A stretch of 10,981 bases of DNA from an uncultured Porphyromonadaceae bacterium (GTDB lineage: Bacteria; Bacteroidota; Bacteroidia; Bacteroidales; Muribaculaceae): assembly GCA_947175225.1 (NCBI GenBank), contig CAMWLX010000079.1, forward strand, positions 1 to 10,981. The letters are read 5' to 3'. The translations under genes were made by a program, and so were the position numbers. This document shows, in pieces, positions 1 through 5,788 of the stretch (position 1 is its first letter; each line of letters starts with the position of its first letter). The notes under the pieces are model-generated. The model saw only the letters and a program-made list of their open reading frames with translations. It was not told where the DNA came from and ran no database searches.

Positions 1-2
1 TC

Positions 3-137
3 GTAGATTTGTATAAGCTACAGGTGTCGAACACCAGCCTAATCCGAACTCTTGTCTACGACGATTATCCTGTAAATCCAATCTCTTACACATCCTTTGT
101 GATCATTGAGCCTATTACTGAAATAAACAAACGGTAA
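3..137 (+). CDS. C-terminal end of an unidentified protein, cut by the window edge
   Basis: A plus-strand frame is open from base 3 and ends at a TAA at 135-137, giving 44 residues that finish ITEINKR. The start lies outside the window. The composition (DLYKLQVSNTSLIRTLVYDD and so on) looks like ordinary protein, with no low-complexity or shadow-frame character, and no minus-strand gene overlaps it. The frame stops inside the left arm of the hairpin at 128-168, as expected for a gene ending at its terminator, and it converges on the minus-strand operon that ends at 173. I do not recognise the family. It could still be a chance open frame, because only 44 codons are visible. Confidence 0.5.
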   Translation, partial: VDLYKLQVSNTSLIRTLVYDDYPVNPISYTSFVIIEPITEINKR

Positions 138-168
138 GCTCCTCCTTGGTAGAGAGTCTCACCGTTTG
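128..168. terminator. hairpin between converging genes, probable terminator
   Basis: CAAACGGT (128-135) pairs perfectly with ACCGTTTG (161-168). The stem continues inward through an A/C mismatch, AG/CT, a one-base bulge and CTC/GAG. It begins five bases beyond the stop of the decayed minus-strand gene. Reading on the minus strand it is followed by a moderately U-rich stretch (TTTATTTC), so it most likely ends that operon. The plus-strand frame stops within its left arm, so it may serve both directions, but no T-run follows it on the plus strand. Confidence 0.6.
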
Positions 169-172
169 CTAT

Positions 173-545
173 TCACTCAATAGAAAGATACTGTTCATCA
201 GTAACAGGTTCAAGCCATACGTTTTCAGATTCTTCACTCGGAACGGAGAATGCCAAGTGTGCGAACCATGAATCTTTTGCCGCTCCATGCCAGTGCTTCA
301 CGTTGGCAGGAATATTTAATACCCTGTGAAATGAGAGAAGTGATGGTGACTAAACTGCGGTCACGCAGAGAGAGGAGATCGTTTCTGCTCCATACCTCTC
401 CAAAGAGAATGTCATCATTCAAGTGGGCGAACTCGGGAGCAAACTCACCAAGTGCATCGCGTCCGGCTGTCTGTACTATTTTTGTCTGTGCCATAAGGTT
501 GATAATGCAGGCTATGCTGATTAGCGTTATTATTACTCTTTTCAT
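173..545 (-). pseudogene. CMD-cupin fusion protein, internally deleted and frameshifted
   Basis: The 5' part (318-545) encodes a Sec signal peptide ending near MAQ at residue 20, then the start of a carboxymuconolactone decarboxylase-like domain (QTAGRDALGEFAPEFA, LFGEVWSR, LRDRSLVTITSLISQGI). After residue 76 this frame turns into unrelated sequence. In the next frame, bases 176-316 encode 47 residues starting NIPANVKHWHGAAKDSWFAH and ending at a TGA (173-175). That is the C-terminal strand region of a cupin domain. From memory, intact Bacteroidales relatives carry both domains in one secreted protein of roughly 250-280 residues, so about 150 residues are missing, including most of the CMD domain and the cupin metal site. 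The ATG overlaps the flavodoxin stop by 4 bases (ATGA), consistent with translational coupling. Loss of function is inferred; a 103-residue out-of-frame product could still be made. Confidence 0.85.
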
Positions 546-1264
546 CGTGATATGAGGGTTTTATTTCCATTGATAATGTAGATACCGGCTTGCAGGCTGT
601 CAATGGATTTTGATTTATACATAAGCTGTTTCCCAGACAAAGAGTAGACTGTGAAATCAGTAACAAGGTCTTTGGCTATAGGGTCAATTCCGCTCGTCAG
701 CTTCTCATAGTCAATCTCCTTTAGCCAGCTTTCAAGCATGGATGAGGCGTTTGAAGTTTGGGAACTGCGAATCCAGAGACTTGGATTCAGGAAATGACCG
801 TCGGGAATAAGACGTTTCGCATCCGACTCGACTCCGCTTATGCCACTGCTTGCGCTCGATACAATCAGCCCGATATTCTTTCCGGCCATTTCCCTGCCAT
901 TGTGAAAAAGATATGTCTGCAAAGGTGCAGCCATCTGACTCCACCACAGTGGCGCGGCTACGATTATGGTGTCGTATTCTTCGAGATTCACATTTACCGG
1001 GTCTATTGCCGGATAGGAGGAGATGTCGTCGGGATTATTTTTAATGGCACTGATCTGGGCACTTCCGATTGCGTAGTTGTTGGTTGCATAGTCAAGCCCT
1101 TTCTCCGCCGGTTCTATTTCAACTACGTCGGTCTCTATCTGACGACTGAGTTCGTTGACGATCTTTTCAACATTATTGGTGTAGCTGTAATATACTATCA
1201 GCGTTTTGGCATTGATTGACAAGCAACCAATCACCATTGATAAAATAAAAACGATTCTTTTCAT
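542..1264 (-). CDS. secreted flavodoxin-like protein with T9SS-like C-terminal tail
   Basis: The 240-residue product has a Sec signal peptide (residues 1 to about 19, KR then a hydrophobic run, cut near INA). A flavodoxin fold of the Flavodoxin_4 type follows: the FMN phosphate loop is YYSYTNNVEKI (25-35), and the AAPLWWSQMAAPLQTYLF segment (103-120) is the usual flavin-contact region. Residues about 203-240 (FTVYSLSGKQL, then LQAGIYIINGNKTLISR) resemble the end of a Por/T9SS type A sorting domain (SLSG, then L..GIYI), which would place the protein at the cell surface. The likely role is FMN-dependent redox chemistry, substrate unknown. It lies downstream of the aldo/keto reductase. The two are now separated by a MITE-like insertion but were originally about 17 nt apart. 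The FMN requirement sits oddly with export. Confidence 0.85.
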   Translation of the reverse strand: MKRIVFILSMVIGCLSINAKTLIVYYSYTNNVEKIVNELSRQIETDVVEIEPAEKGLDYATNNYAIGSAQISAIKNNPDDISSYPAIDPVNVNLEEYDTIIVAAPLWWSQMAAPLQTYLFHNGREMAGKNIGLIVSSASSGISGVESDAKRLIPDGHFLNPSLWIRSSQTSNASSMLESWLKEIDYEKLTSGIDPIAKDLVTDFTVYSLSGKQLMYKSKSIDSLQAGIYIINGNKTLISR

Positions 1265-1279
1265 ATATGATTGCGTTAT

Positions 1280-1289
1280 TTCTAAAATC
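1280..1289. repeat. left 10-bp target-site duplication of repeat copy 1
   Basis: TTCTAAAATC is repeated exactly at 1393-1402 on the other side of the 103-bp element. The distal copy contains the aldo/keto reductase stop codon (CTA on the plus strand at 1395-1397), so the duplicated bases are the end of that gene. Confidence 0.8.
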
Positions 1290-1392
1290 TAATGTCACTA
1301 AATTAAGATAGTTTAAGACGCTTAATGACGCGCACGGAGTGCGCTAACTACATTGCTTGACGCCGTAAATTGGTCTTAATTTAGTGACATTG
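1290..1392. mobile_element. MITE-like non-autonomous element, copy 1
   Basis: This 103-bp unit is identical to 4462-4564. Its ends are perfect 18-bp inverted repeats, AATGTCACTAAATTAAGA at 1291-1308 and the complement at 1374-1391, with one unpaired base outside each. Inside are two small perfect hairpins, TTAAG-ACG-CTTAA (1313-1325) and GCGCAC-GGA-GTGCGC (1330-1344), so the whole unit could fold as a three-way junction. It has no coding capacity. A perfect 10-bp direct repeat bounds it. Inverted ends plus a duplication of this length point to mobilisation by a DDE transposase; IS4 and ISAs1 families make duplications in that range, but the parent IS is not in this window. It lies between two co-directional genes and would be transcribed through. 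Confidence 0.85.
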
Positions 1393-1402
1393 TTCTAAAA
1401 TC
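1393..1402. repeat. right 10-bp target-site duplication of repeat copy 1
   Basis: This is the second exact copy of TTCTAAAATC. It includes the final codons of the minus-strand aldo/keto reductase, whose reading frame and stop survived the insertion intact. Confidence 0.8.
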
Positions 1403-2543
1403 CTACTTGCTTCTGCTGTTCTGCATTGTAGCGGTCGCCTACTACGGGTACTTGTGCCACTGCAAGTTCTAATTCTTTCCATTCTTCGGTCGACACATCA
1501 AAATCCAGTGTCCTGAGGTTTTCTTCCAGATGCGATAGTTTTGTGGTACCTGGAATCGGAACGATGAACGGTTCCTTTTGCAGCAGCCAGCCAAGAGCAA
1601 CTTGCGAGGAGGTCATGCCACGCTTCCGTCCGAAGTCCTGCAACACGTTTACTATCCTTGTATTTGCTCTCATCGCCTCGGGTTGAAACCGTGGAAGTGT
1701 GTGTCGGTTGTCGTTATTGCGGTCGAAAACGGTGTATTCGTTTATGCTGCCTCCGAGAAAACCACGGTTTAGCGGACTATATGGCACGAATCCTATACCA
1801 AGGTTCTTGCAGGTATCAAGAACACCGTTCTCCTCAACGATCCTGTGCATCAGATGATATTCGCTTTGGACAGCGGTAAGTGGGCATTCCGCATGAGCTT
1901 TACGGATTGTTTCGGGACTGACCTCACACATTCCCCAGTGTAACACCTTCCCCTCCTTCATAAGATCACAGATTGTTCCGGCAACATCCTCTATCGGTGT
2001 ATTGGGGTCAAACCTATGCTGATAGAACATTGGGATGCAGTCTGTCCTCAATCGTCGCAGAGACTCCTCACAGTATTGTCGAATTGTAGCGGGACGGCTG
2101 TCCTGACGTCCCGTGCCTTTTCCGTTTACAACTTCATGTCCGAATTTTGTGGTAACGTTGATCTTTCCATGAAACTCCGACAAGGCTTCACCTGCAAGAA
2201 TCTCATTCGTTAGCGGACCATAGATGATTGCTGTGTCGAAAAGAGTGATTCCTCTGTCAACAGCCTCATGCAGAAGACGGATGCATTGTTTTTTGTCCGG
2301 GTGTTGAGAACGGTTGTATGTCATGCCCATAACACCGAATCCAAGAGCTGATACATTGAAAGCCGTATTACCCGAACCTAGAGTGCGGAGGGGAATGCCT
2401 CCGTAGATAGATTTGCCTTCCTTCCGTTCAAGGATATTGGTAGCCGCCTGCACTTTATTGTAGGTAGGTTCCAAAGCCATCGCACCCATAGTCATTCCAA
2501 GAGTTTTAAGGAATCCTCTTCGGCTAAATTTATTTTCACTCAT
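1395..2543 (-). CDS. aldo/keto reductase with Tat signal peptide
   Basis: The 382-residue protein starts with a twin-arginine signal (SRRGFLK at 7-13, followed by a hydrophobic stretch and a cut near residue 33). The rest is an aldo/keto reductase TIM barrel that reduces carbonyls with NAD(P)H. The catalytic tetrad is visible: Asp103 and Tyr108 in LFDTAIIYG, Lys133 in TTKFG and His176 in FYQHRFDP. The C-terminal IPGTTKLSHLEENL is the usual nicotinamide-nucleotide-binding region. The start overlaps the acyltransferase stop by 8 bases, so the two are probably translated together. Export of an NAD(P)H-dependent enzyme is unusual, although Tat-tagged AKRs are common in Bacteroidales; the Tat route would allow export with the cofactor bound. 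The physiological substrate cannot be read from sequence. The stop lies inside the target duplication of the MITE-like repeat. Confidence 0.92.
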   Translation of the reverse strand: MSENKFSRRGFLKTLGMTMGAMALEPTYNKVQAATNILERKEGKSIYGGIPLRTLGSGNTAFNVSALGFGVMGMTYNRSQHPDKKQCIRLLHEAVDRGITLFDTAIIYGPLTNEILAGEALSEFHGKINVTTKFGHEVVNGKGTGRQDSRPATIRQYCEESLRRLRTDCIPMFYQHRFDPNTPIEDVAGTICDLMKEGKVLHWGMCEVSPETIRKAHAECPLTAVQSEYHLMHRIVEENGVLDTCKNLGIGFVPYSPLNRGFLGGSINEYTVFDRNNDNRHTLPRFQPEAMRANTRIVNVLQDFGRKRGMTSSQVALGWLLQKEPFIVPIPGTTKLSHLEENLRTLDFDVSTEEWKELELAVAQVPVVGDRYNAEQQKQVGF

Positions 2544-3108
2544 TACAGCTCAATCTTTTGATTATACGAGCAGGATTGCCTGCCACTACTGTCATGGGTG
2601 GAACATCATGTGTGACCACACTCTGCGCTCCGACTATCGCGCCGTAACCGATTCTGACTCCGGGAAGTATCGTAGAGTTTATGCCTATCCATACTTTATC
2701 CTCTATGACAATCGGCCGTCCGTATGTGGCACTTCGGTTTTCGGGATTAACATCATGGTTGATGGTGATAAGGTTGCACTTCGGACCGATGAAGACACCG
2801 TTGCCGATAGTAATCTGACCGCGACCGAAGAACGTGCAGCACTGCTGGATGAAACAGTTTTCTCCGATGGTCACAGGCTTGCCATAGTCTATATAGAACG
2901 GTGGTAGTACTGTCGTACTTTCGGGGAGCGGCTTGCCAAGTATCTCTCCCATCAGTTCGTGTACGCGTTTCTGATCGCGGATGCTTACAGTAGAAAGTTC
3001 CTGGGCGATTTCCATACAGGAAAAAATGTCGTCAATCAAGAGCTCATATCCAGGTTCATTTGGAGATATGACCTCACCGTTACGGTCTCTTTCAAATATA
3101 TTTTCCAT
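2536..3108 (-). CDS. LacA/Maa-type hexapeptide-repeat O-acetyltransferase
   Basis: I start the protein at the ATG at 3108, giving 190 residues (MENIFERDRNGEVI). It has the N-terminal maltose/galactoside acetyltransferase cap (about 1-60), then a left-handed beta-helix of hexapeptide repeats (ITIGNGVFIGPKCNLI, VIEDKVWIGINSTILPGVRIG, YGAIVGAQSVVTHDVP) and the closing VAGNPARIIKRL. His118 in ITINHDVN is the expected catalytic base. It should transfer acetyl from acetyl-CoA to a sugar or similar hydroxyl acceptor in the cytoplasm. The frame is open back to 3174, but the extra 22 residues match nothing in the family and would run through the -7 box at 3136-3143. It is the first gene of the probable operon. 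Why an acetyltransferase travels with redox proteins is unclear. Confidence 0.9.
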   Translation of the reverse strand: MENIFERDRNGEVISPNEPGYELLIDDIFSCMEIAQELSTVSIRDQKRVHELMGEILGKPLPESTTVLPPFYIDYGKPVTIGENCFIQQCCTFFGRGQITIGNGVFIGPKCNLITINHDVNPENRSATYGRPIVIEDKVWIGINSTILPGVRIGYGAIVGAQSVVTHDVPPMTVVAGNPARIIKRLSCNE

Positions 3109-3135
3109 ATCTTGTATATTTATTTTTTCATGATG

Positions 3136-3143
3136 CAAAATTA
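3136..3143 (-). promoter_or_regulatory. Bacteroidota -7 box before the acyltransferase
   Basis: On the minus strand the bases read TAATTTTG, an exact match to TAnnTTTG, 27 bases before the chosen ATG at 3108. I see no properly spaced -33 TTTG, which is typical of an activator-dependent promoter. The AraC-type gene immediately upstream is the obvious candidate. This box also argues against the longer start at 3174. Confidence 0.5.
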
Positions 3144-3199
3144 CATCAAAAAATATAGCCTCGCTTTGTTGCAAGGCTCAAACTATTTTGTCGGAAGGA

Positions 3200-4021
3200 T
3201 CATATTGCAGAAAGTGTCGGGGCAATCCCATACATCTCTTTATAGAGTTTTGAGAAGTGAGAAAGGTTCTTGAAACCAACATCGAAACATATCTCTGATA
3301 CTTTTCTGCCTCCTTTAAGGATAAGGTCACGAGCGGCTTCCAGTCGCCGGCGTATCAGCCATTTCTGAGGTGTGAGCTCACTTACTTTCTTGAAATCTCT
3401 TTTGAATGTCGCGAGGCTACGTCCTGTGTAATATGCCATCTCCTCCATAGATAGTTCGTTCATATAGTTCTTCTCCATGAAATCCACAATATCTATCTTC
3501 CAAGGTTCGACGAAATCAAAAAGTGAAGCATATAGGTTCACATCGGTCTTAAGGATAGCCCGCATACCTTCGTTCATCTTCATCTTTAGGATGTCTTCAT
3601 CCGGTTGTACACCTGCATCAAAATAAGGGACCAATGATTCAAAAAGACTTCTTACATCAAGCCGATTGGAGGGAAACTTCATCAGGCTCACCTTCTCTCT
3701 TTTAGAGTCGGGAGGTATCTCGCGCTGATTTATGTTATGAAAAAAATCCTTTAGGAAATCGCGTGAGAATTTCATGACTACGGAACGGTAAGGCTTATTT
3801 TCTGAGGCTCGTTTCTGTAGCCACATTCTGTTATCTCGGCGCATGAAAGCACAGTCTCCCGGGTGCAGGATTGTCTTTTTTCCACCGTCATTTATCTCCA
3901 GTTCTCCGGAGAGAATATAAATCAGAGTATGCTCACGGTTGCAGTGAGCGCAGCCGCGGTCATCCGTGAAAAAGCTCGCAATAAAAACATTTGAGCAGTC
4001 AAAAACATCAAGTTTTTCCAT
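3200..4021 (-). CDS. AraC/XylS-family transcriptional regulator
   Basis: The 273-residue protein has an N-terminal cupin-like ligand domain (about 20-85, with HTLIYILSGELEI and LHPGDCAFMRR) and a C-terminal pair of helix-turn-helix motifs (about 178-273). The first HTH is LSMEEMAYYTGRSLATFKRDF and the second KVSEICFDVGFKNLSHFSKLY, ending in the usual MYGIAPT signature. It is a DNA-binding regulator. It sits 91 bases upstream of the acyltransferase start and in the same direction, so it most likely controls that gene and the AKR and flavodoxin genes beyond it. The N-terminal part has two Cys (24, 27, in CAHC) near the cupin start, which could sense metal or redox state, but that is a guess. 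The general arrangement recalls the E. coli YqhC regulator next to its reductase genes, without implying orthology. Confidence 0.92.
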   Translation of the reverse strand: MEKLDVFDCSNVFIASFFTDDRGCAHCNREHTLIYILSGELEINDGGKKTILHPGDCAFMRRDNRMWLQKRASENKPYRSVVMKFSRDFLKDFFHNINQREIPPDSKREKVSLMKFPSNRLDVRSLFESLVPYFDAGVQPDEDILKMKMNEGMRAILKTDVNLYASLFDFVEPWKIDIVDFMEKNYMNELSMEEMAYYTGRSLATFKRDFKKVSELTPQKWLIRRRLEAARDLILKGGRKVSEICFDVGFKNLSHFSKLYKEMYGIAPTLSAI

Positions 4022-4039
4022 ATCAAGAGATTTACGCTA

Positions 4040-4047
4040 CAAAGTTA
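4040..4047 (-). promoter_or_regulatory. Bacteroidota -7 box before the AraC gene
   Basis: The minus strand reads TAACTTTG, matching TAnnTTTG, 18 bases before the ATG at 4021. No clear -33 element stands at the usual spacing. A 7-bp inverted repeat, ACAAAGT (4039-4045) and ACTTTGT (4067-4073), overlaps the box and could be an autoregulatory site. Confidence 0.45.
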
Positions 4048-4073
4048 ATATAAAATTTCAAGATTCACTTTGT

Positions 4074-4461
4074 TGACAAGCTCAATTTTTTATTGTGCAG
4101 TCATATATTCAAGAGCCGCGTTGCTTTGCGCCTCCGTCTCCACTCTTGCCTTATCCCCACCACTGGCCACAGTGCTTTACTTGCACGAAAAAACAGCCAG
4201 CCCTGCCGAAGAAGCTCAATCGAACTTCACAAAAGGGCAAAGATTAGAACTCAAATTTTCAAGAACTATTCGCGTCATTGCCTTATACACTGAATACTTA
4301 TCAGAAAACGGAAACTATGCGAGCTGACACATTCATAGGTTGTACTTATGAATGACGCTCGAAATCATCTAAAACCACCGCATGGCATTAACGGCACACG
4401 CTTACACATAGAGTCATATTGTATGTGACTCAGCTTAAGCGTATGGACCTATAATTGAAAT
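4074..4461. other. gene-less stretch with several inverted repeats
   Basis: I find no convincing gene here. The open frame at 4070-4327 on the plus strand (85 codons) resembles no protein I know. Three dyads are visible. CATTCATA/TATGAATG (4330-4337 and 4347-4354) has a 9-base loop. GCGTCATT (4272-4279) is complementary to AATGACGC (4351-4358). A longer imperfect palindrome runs from ACGCTTA (4398-4404) to TAAGCGT (4436-4442) with GAGTCA/TGACTC nested inside. The part near 4110-4210 is richer in C than its surroundings. It may hold remains of decayed DNA next to the second MITE-like copy. Confidence 0.5.
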
Positions 4462-4564
4462 TAATGTCACTAAATTAAGATAGTTTAAGACGCTTAATGA
4501 CGCGCACGGAGTGCGCTAACTACATTGCTTGACGCCGTAAATTGGTCTTAATTTAGTGACATTG
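4462..4564. mobile_element. MITE-like non-autonomous element, copy 2
   Basis: This copy is identical over 103 bases to 1290-1392 and in the same orientation, with inverted ends at 4463-4480 and 4546-4563. The ten bases on each side (TAATTGAAAT at 4452-4461 and TACTTAAAAT at 4565-4574) agree at 8 of 10 positions, so the target duplication has drifted, or it is not one. The insertion lies 20 bases before the start of a decayed ATPase gene and probably interrupts that gene's old upstream region. Confidence 0.82.
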
Positions 4565-4584
4565 TACTTAAAATATTTTGAAGT

Positions 4585-4792
4585 ATGAATGAGTATATTC
4601 CGAGAATTCTTTCATCAAAAATCGAAGAAGCAGCTAAATATTATCCTGTTATTGTCATTACCGGTCCAAGACAGTCCGGCAAGACAAGTCTTTGTCGCCA
4701 TCTTTATCCGGATTATAGATATGTCTGCCTCTACAGTCATATATGATGGAGAGAGTTTTCCTCCCACAACTATCAATATCCGAGATATATAA
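4585..4792 (+). pseudogene. remnant of a DUF4143-type AAA ATPase
   Basis: From the ATG at 4585 the frame reads 53 codons to a TGA at 4744-4746. It begins MNEYIPRILSSKIEEAAKYY and contains a Walker A motif, GPRQSGKT, at residues 27-34, followed by LYPDYRYV. This is the typical start of the ATP-binding DUF4143 family, whose full-length members have roughly 380-400 residues. The match breaks off near 4731. In another frame, 4733-4792 encodes TVIYDGESFPPTTINIRDI and a stop, plausibly the last residues of the same protein. The gene would then have lost its whole middle, including Walker B, with ends joined out of frame. The N-terminal call is firm; the C-terminal call is inference from its position and composition. 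Confidence 0.75.
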
Positions 4793-4830
4793 GATGTCTC
4801 TGGAAATTCATTAATATTAGAAATCAAAGT

Positions 4831-4868
4831 AATGCGGCTCGCTTTTTATAAATGAAGCGAACCGCATT
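4831..4868. terminator. hairpin between converging genes, bidirectional terminator
   Basis: AATGCGG-C-TCGCTT (4831-4844) pairs with AAGCGA-A-CCGCATT (4855-4868) around one C/A mismatch, with a 10-base AT-rich loop. It lies between the end of the ATPase remnant (4792) and the stop of the minus-strand secreted protein (4899). AT-rich sequence follows on both sides but no long T-run, so termination is likely rather than certain. Confidence 0.65.
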
Positions 4869-4898
4869 AAATATATTAAGCAAATTCTAAATTCTCAA

Positions 4899-5624
4899 TT
4901 ATTCATATATCATCTCCACATGTCCGATAGCAAGCTCTGCACTCAAGAGCACCGGAATCCTGCTGCTTTGATCCACCTGTGCCTGTACGGCATAGCCGGT
5001 AGCTGCTCCCTGATAGGTATACTCGAAAGAGACAGAATATGTAGAATATCCTCCAAAATTAGAAGGTCCGTTATATGTCACAGTCACCGACTGGGCATAT
5101 CCACCTTCTATCGGAATTGTTATCTGCTGACCAGGGGACATGCTCGCAAAATCAATTTCATGGAAATAGTAGAACATCCCGAGCATATCGGCGGTGACAG
5201 TCACTGCTTCCATTGTGTTGGCATCTGCGTCAAGATTGCCTTGACCTTGGATATTTTTGTAGTTAGCAGGATTTGAAGCTACGAAACCGTCGCTACGATA
5301 TTCCATCACCTTAGGCTTCAGATACCATCCATTTTCATAGTCTACCCTCTCATGGCTATAAGGAGTGCCCGGAGTCATTGTGGCGTTCAGGGTATCGCTG
5401 ACACAGAAGATACGTCCTTCCCAAGGAATTGTATTGCCATCGAGAGTTGCGTTAAACTGGTTGCCTTGTGAAGAAAGAGTCACTTTTCCATGACCAATGT
5501 TCACATCGACAATCCCCCAATGATAATGCACATTATAAGGAAGTTCCTGATAAGGAATCTGCACCTGAGCCATTCCCGTAAGGGCCGCTACGAAAGCGAA
5601 AAGCAGTAGAATCGTCTTTTTCAT
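4899..5624 (-). CDS. secreted DUF3108-like protein
   Basis: The 241-residue product has a clear Sec signal peptide (MKKTILLLFAFVAALTGMAQ, cut after residue 18-20 and with no lipobox cysteine). The mature part is beta-rich. The opening YNVHYHWGIVDVNIGHGKVTL and the late DQSSRIPVLLSAELAIGHVEM fit the DUF3108 pattern of Bacteroidales, a periplasmic or surface family of unknown function. No catalytic motif or transmembrane segment is visible apart from the signal. It is a single-gene unit between two terminator hairpins, with 164 bases separating it from thrC. I found no convincing TTTG/TAnnTTTG promoter pair upstream. The family assignment rests on remembered sequence pattern and is moderate; the coding call is strong. 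Confidence 0.8.
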   Translation of the reverse strand: MKKTILLLFAFVAALTGMAQVQIPYQELPYNVHYHWGIVDVNIGHGKVTLSSQGNQFNATLDGNTIPWEGRIFCVSDTLNATMTPGTPYSHERVDYENGWYLKPKVMEYRSDGFVASNPANYKNIQGQGNLDADANTMEAVTVTADMLGMFYYFHEIDFASMSPGQQITIPIEGGYAQSVTVTYNGPSNFGGYSTYSVSFEYTYQGAATGYAVQAQVDQSSRIPVLLSAELAIGHVEMIYE

Positions 5625-5733
5625 AGTAAAATCAGTTAATAAATAAATTGATTGTATTATTTCTATCGGGTTGAATATTTTTTACTTTAAAAACAATCCA
5701 TATTCACAAAGGTTGAAAAATGTCGTCAGATTG

Positions 5734-5765
5734 TAAACAAAAAAAGGACGCACGATCCGTGCGTC
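5734..5765 (-). terminator. intrinsic terminator of the threonine operon
   Basis: On the minus strand a perfect 7-bp stem GACGCAC/GTGCGTC (5747-5753 with 5759-5765) and a 5-base loop are followed by CCTTTTTTTGTTT. It lies 23 bases beyond the thrC stop. This is the clearest Rho-independent terminator in the window. Confidence 0.9.
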
Positions 5766-5788
5766 AGTTACAAGTTAATGGCAATTCA

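Noticed and set aside
758..1219. 153-codon plus-strand open frame
   Set aside because: It lies antisense within the well-supported flavodoxin gene and is Cys/Arg-rich without domain character, a shadow of that gene.
1290..1392. Rho-independent terminator between the reductase and flavodoxin genes
   Set aside because: The outer stem is AT-rich and no T-run follows it on either strand; identical ends and flanking duplication fit a mobile repeat better.
3109..3174. Longer start for the acyltransferase at 3174
   Set aside because: The 22 added residues do not fit the family N-terminus and would cover a full TAnnTTTG promoter match; the ATG at 3108 gives the normal length.
4070..4327. 85-codon plus-strand open frame
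   Set aside because: It overlaps the AraC promoter region, lacks any recognisable motif and has a composition unlike the neighbouring genes.
1290..4564. Composite transposon formed by the two 103-bp repeats
   Set aside because: Copy 1 has its own perfect 10-bp duplication on both sides, and copy 2 an imperfect one, so each inserted independently. There is no transposase and no duplication spanning the outer ends.
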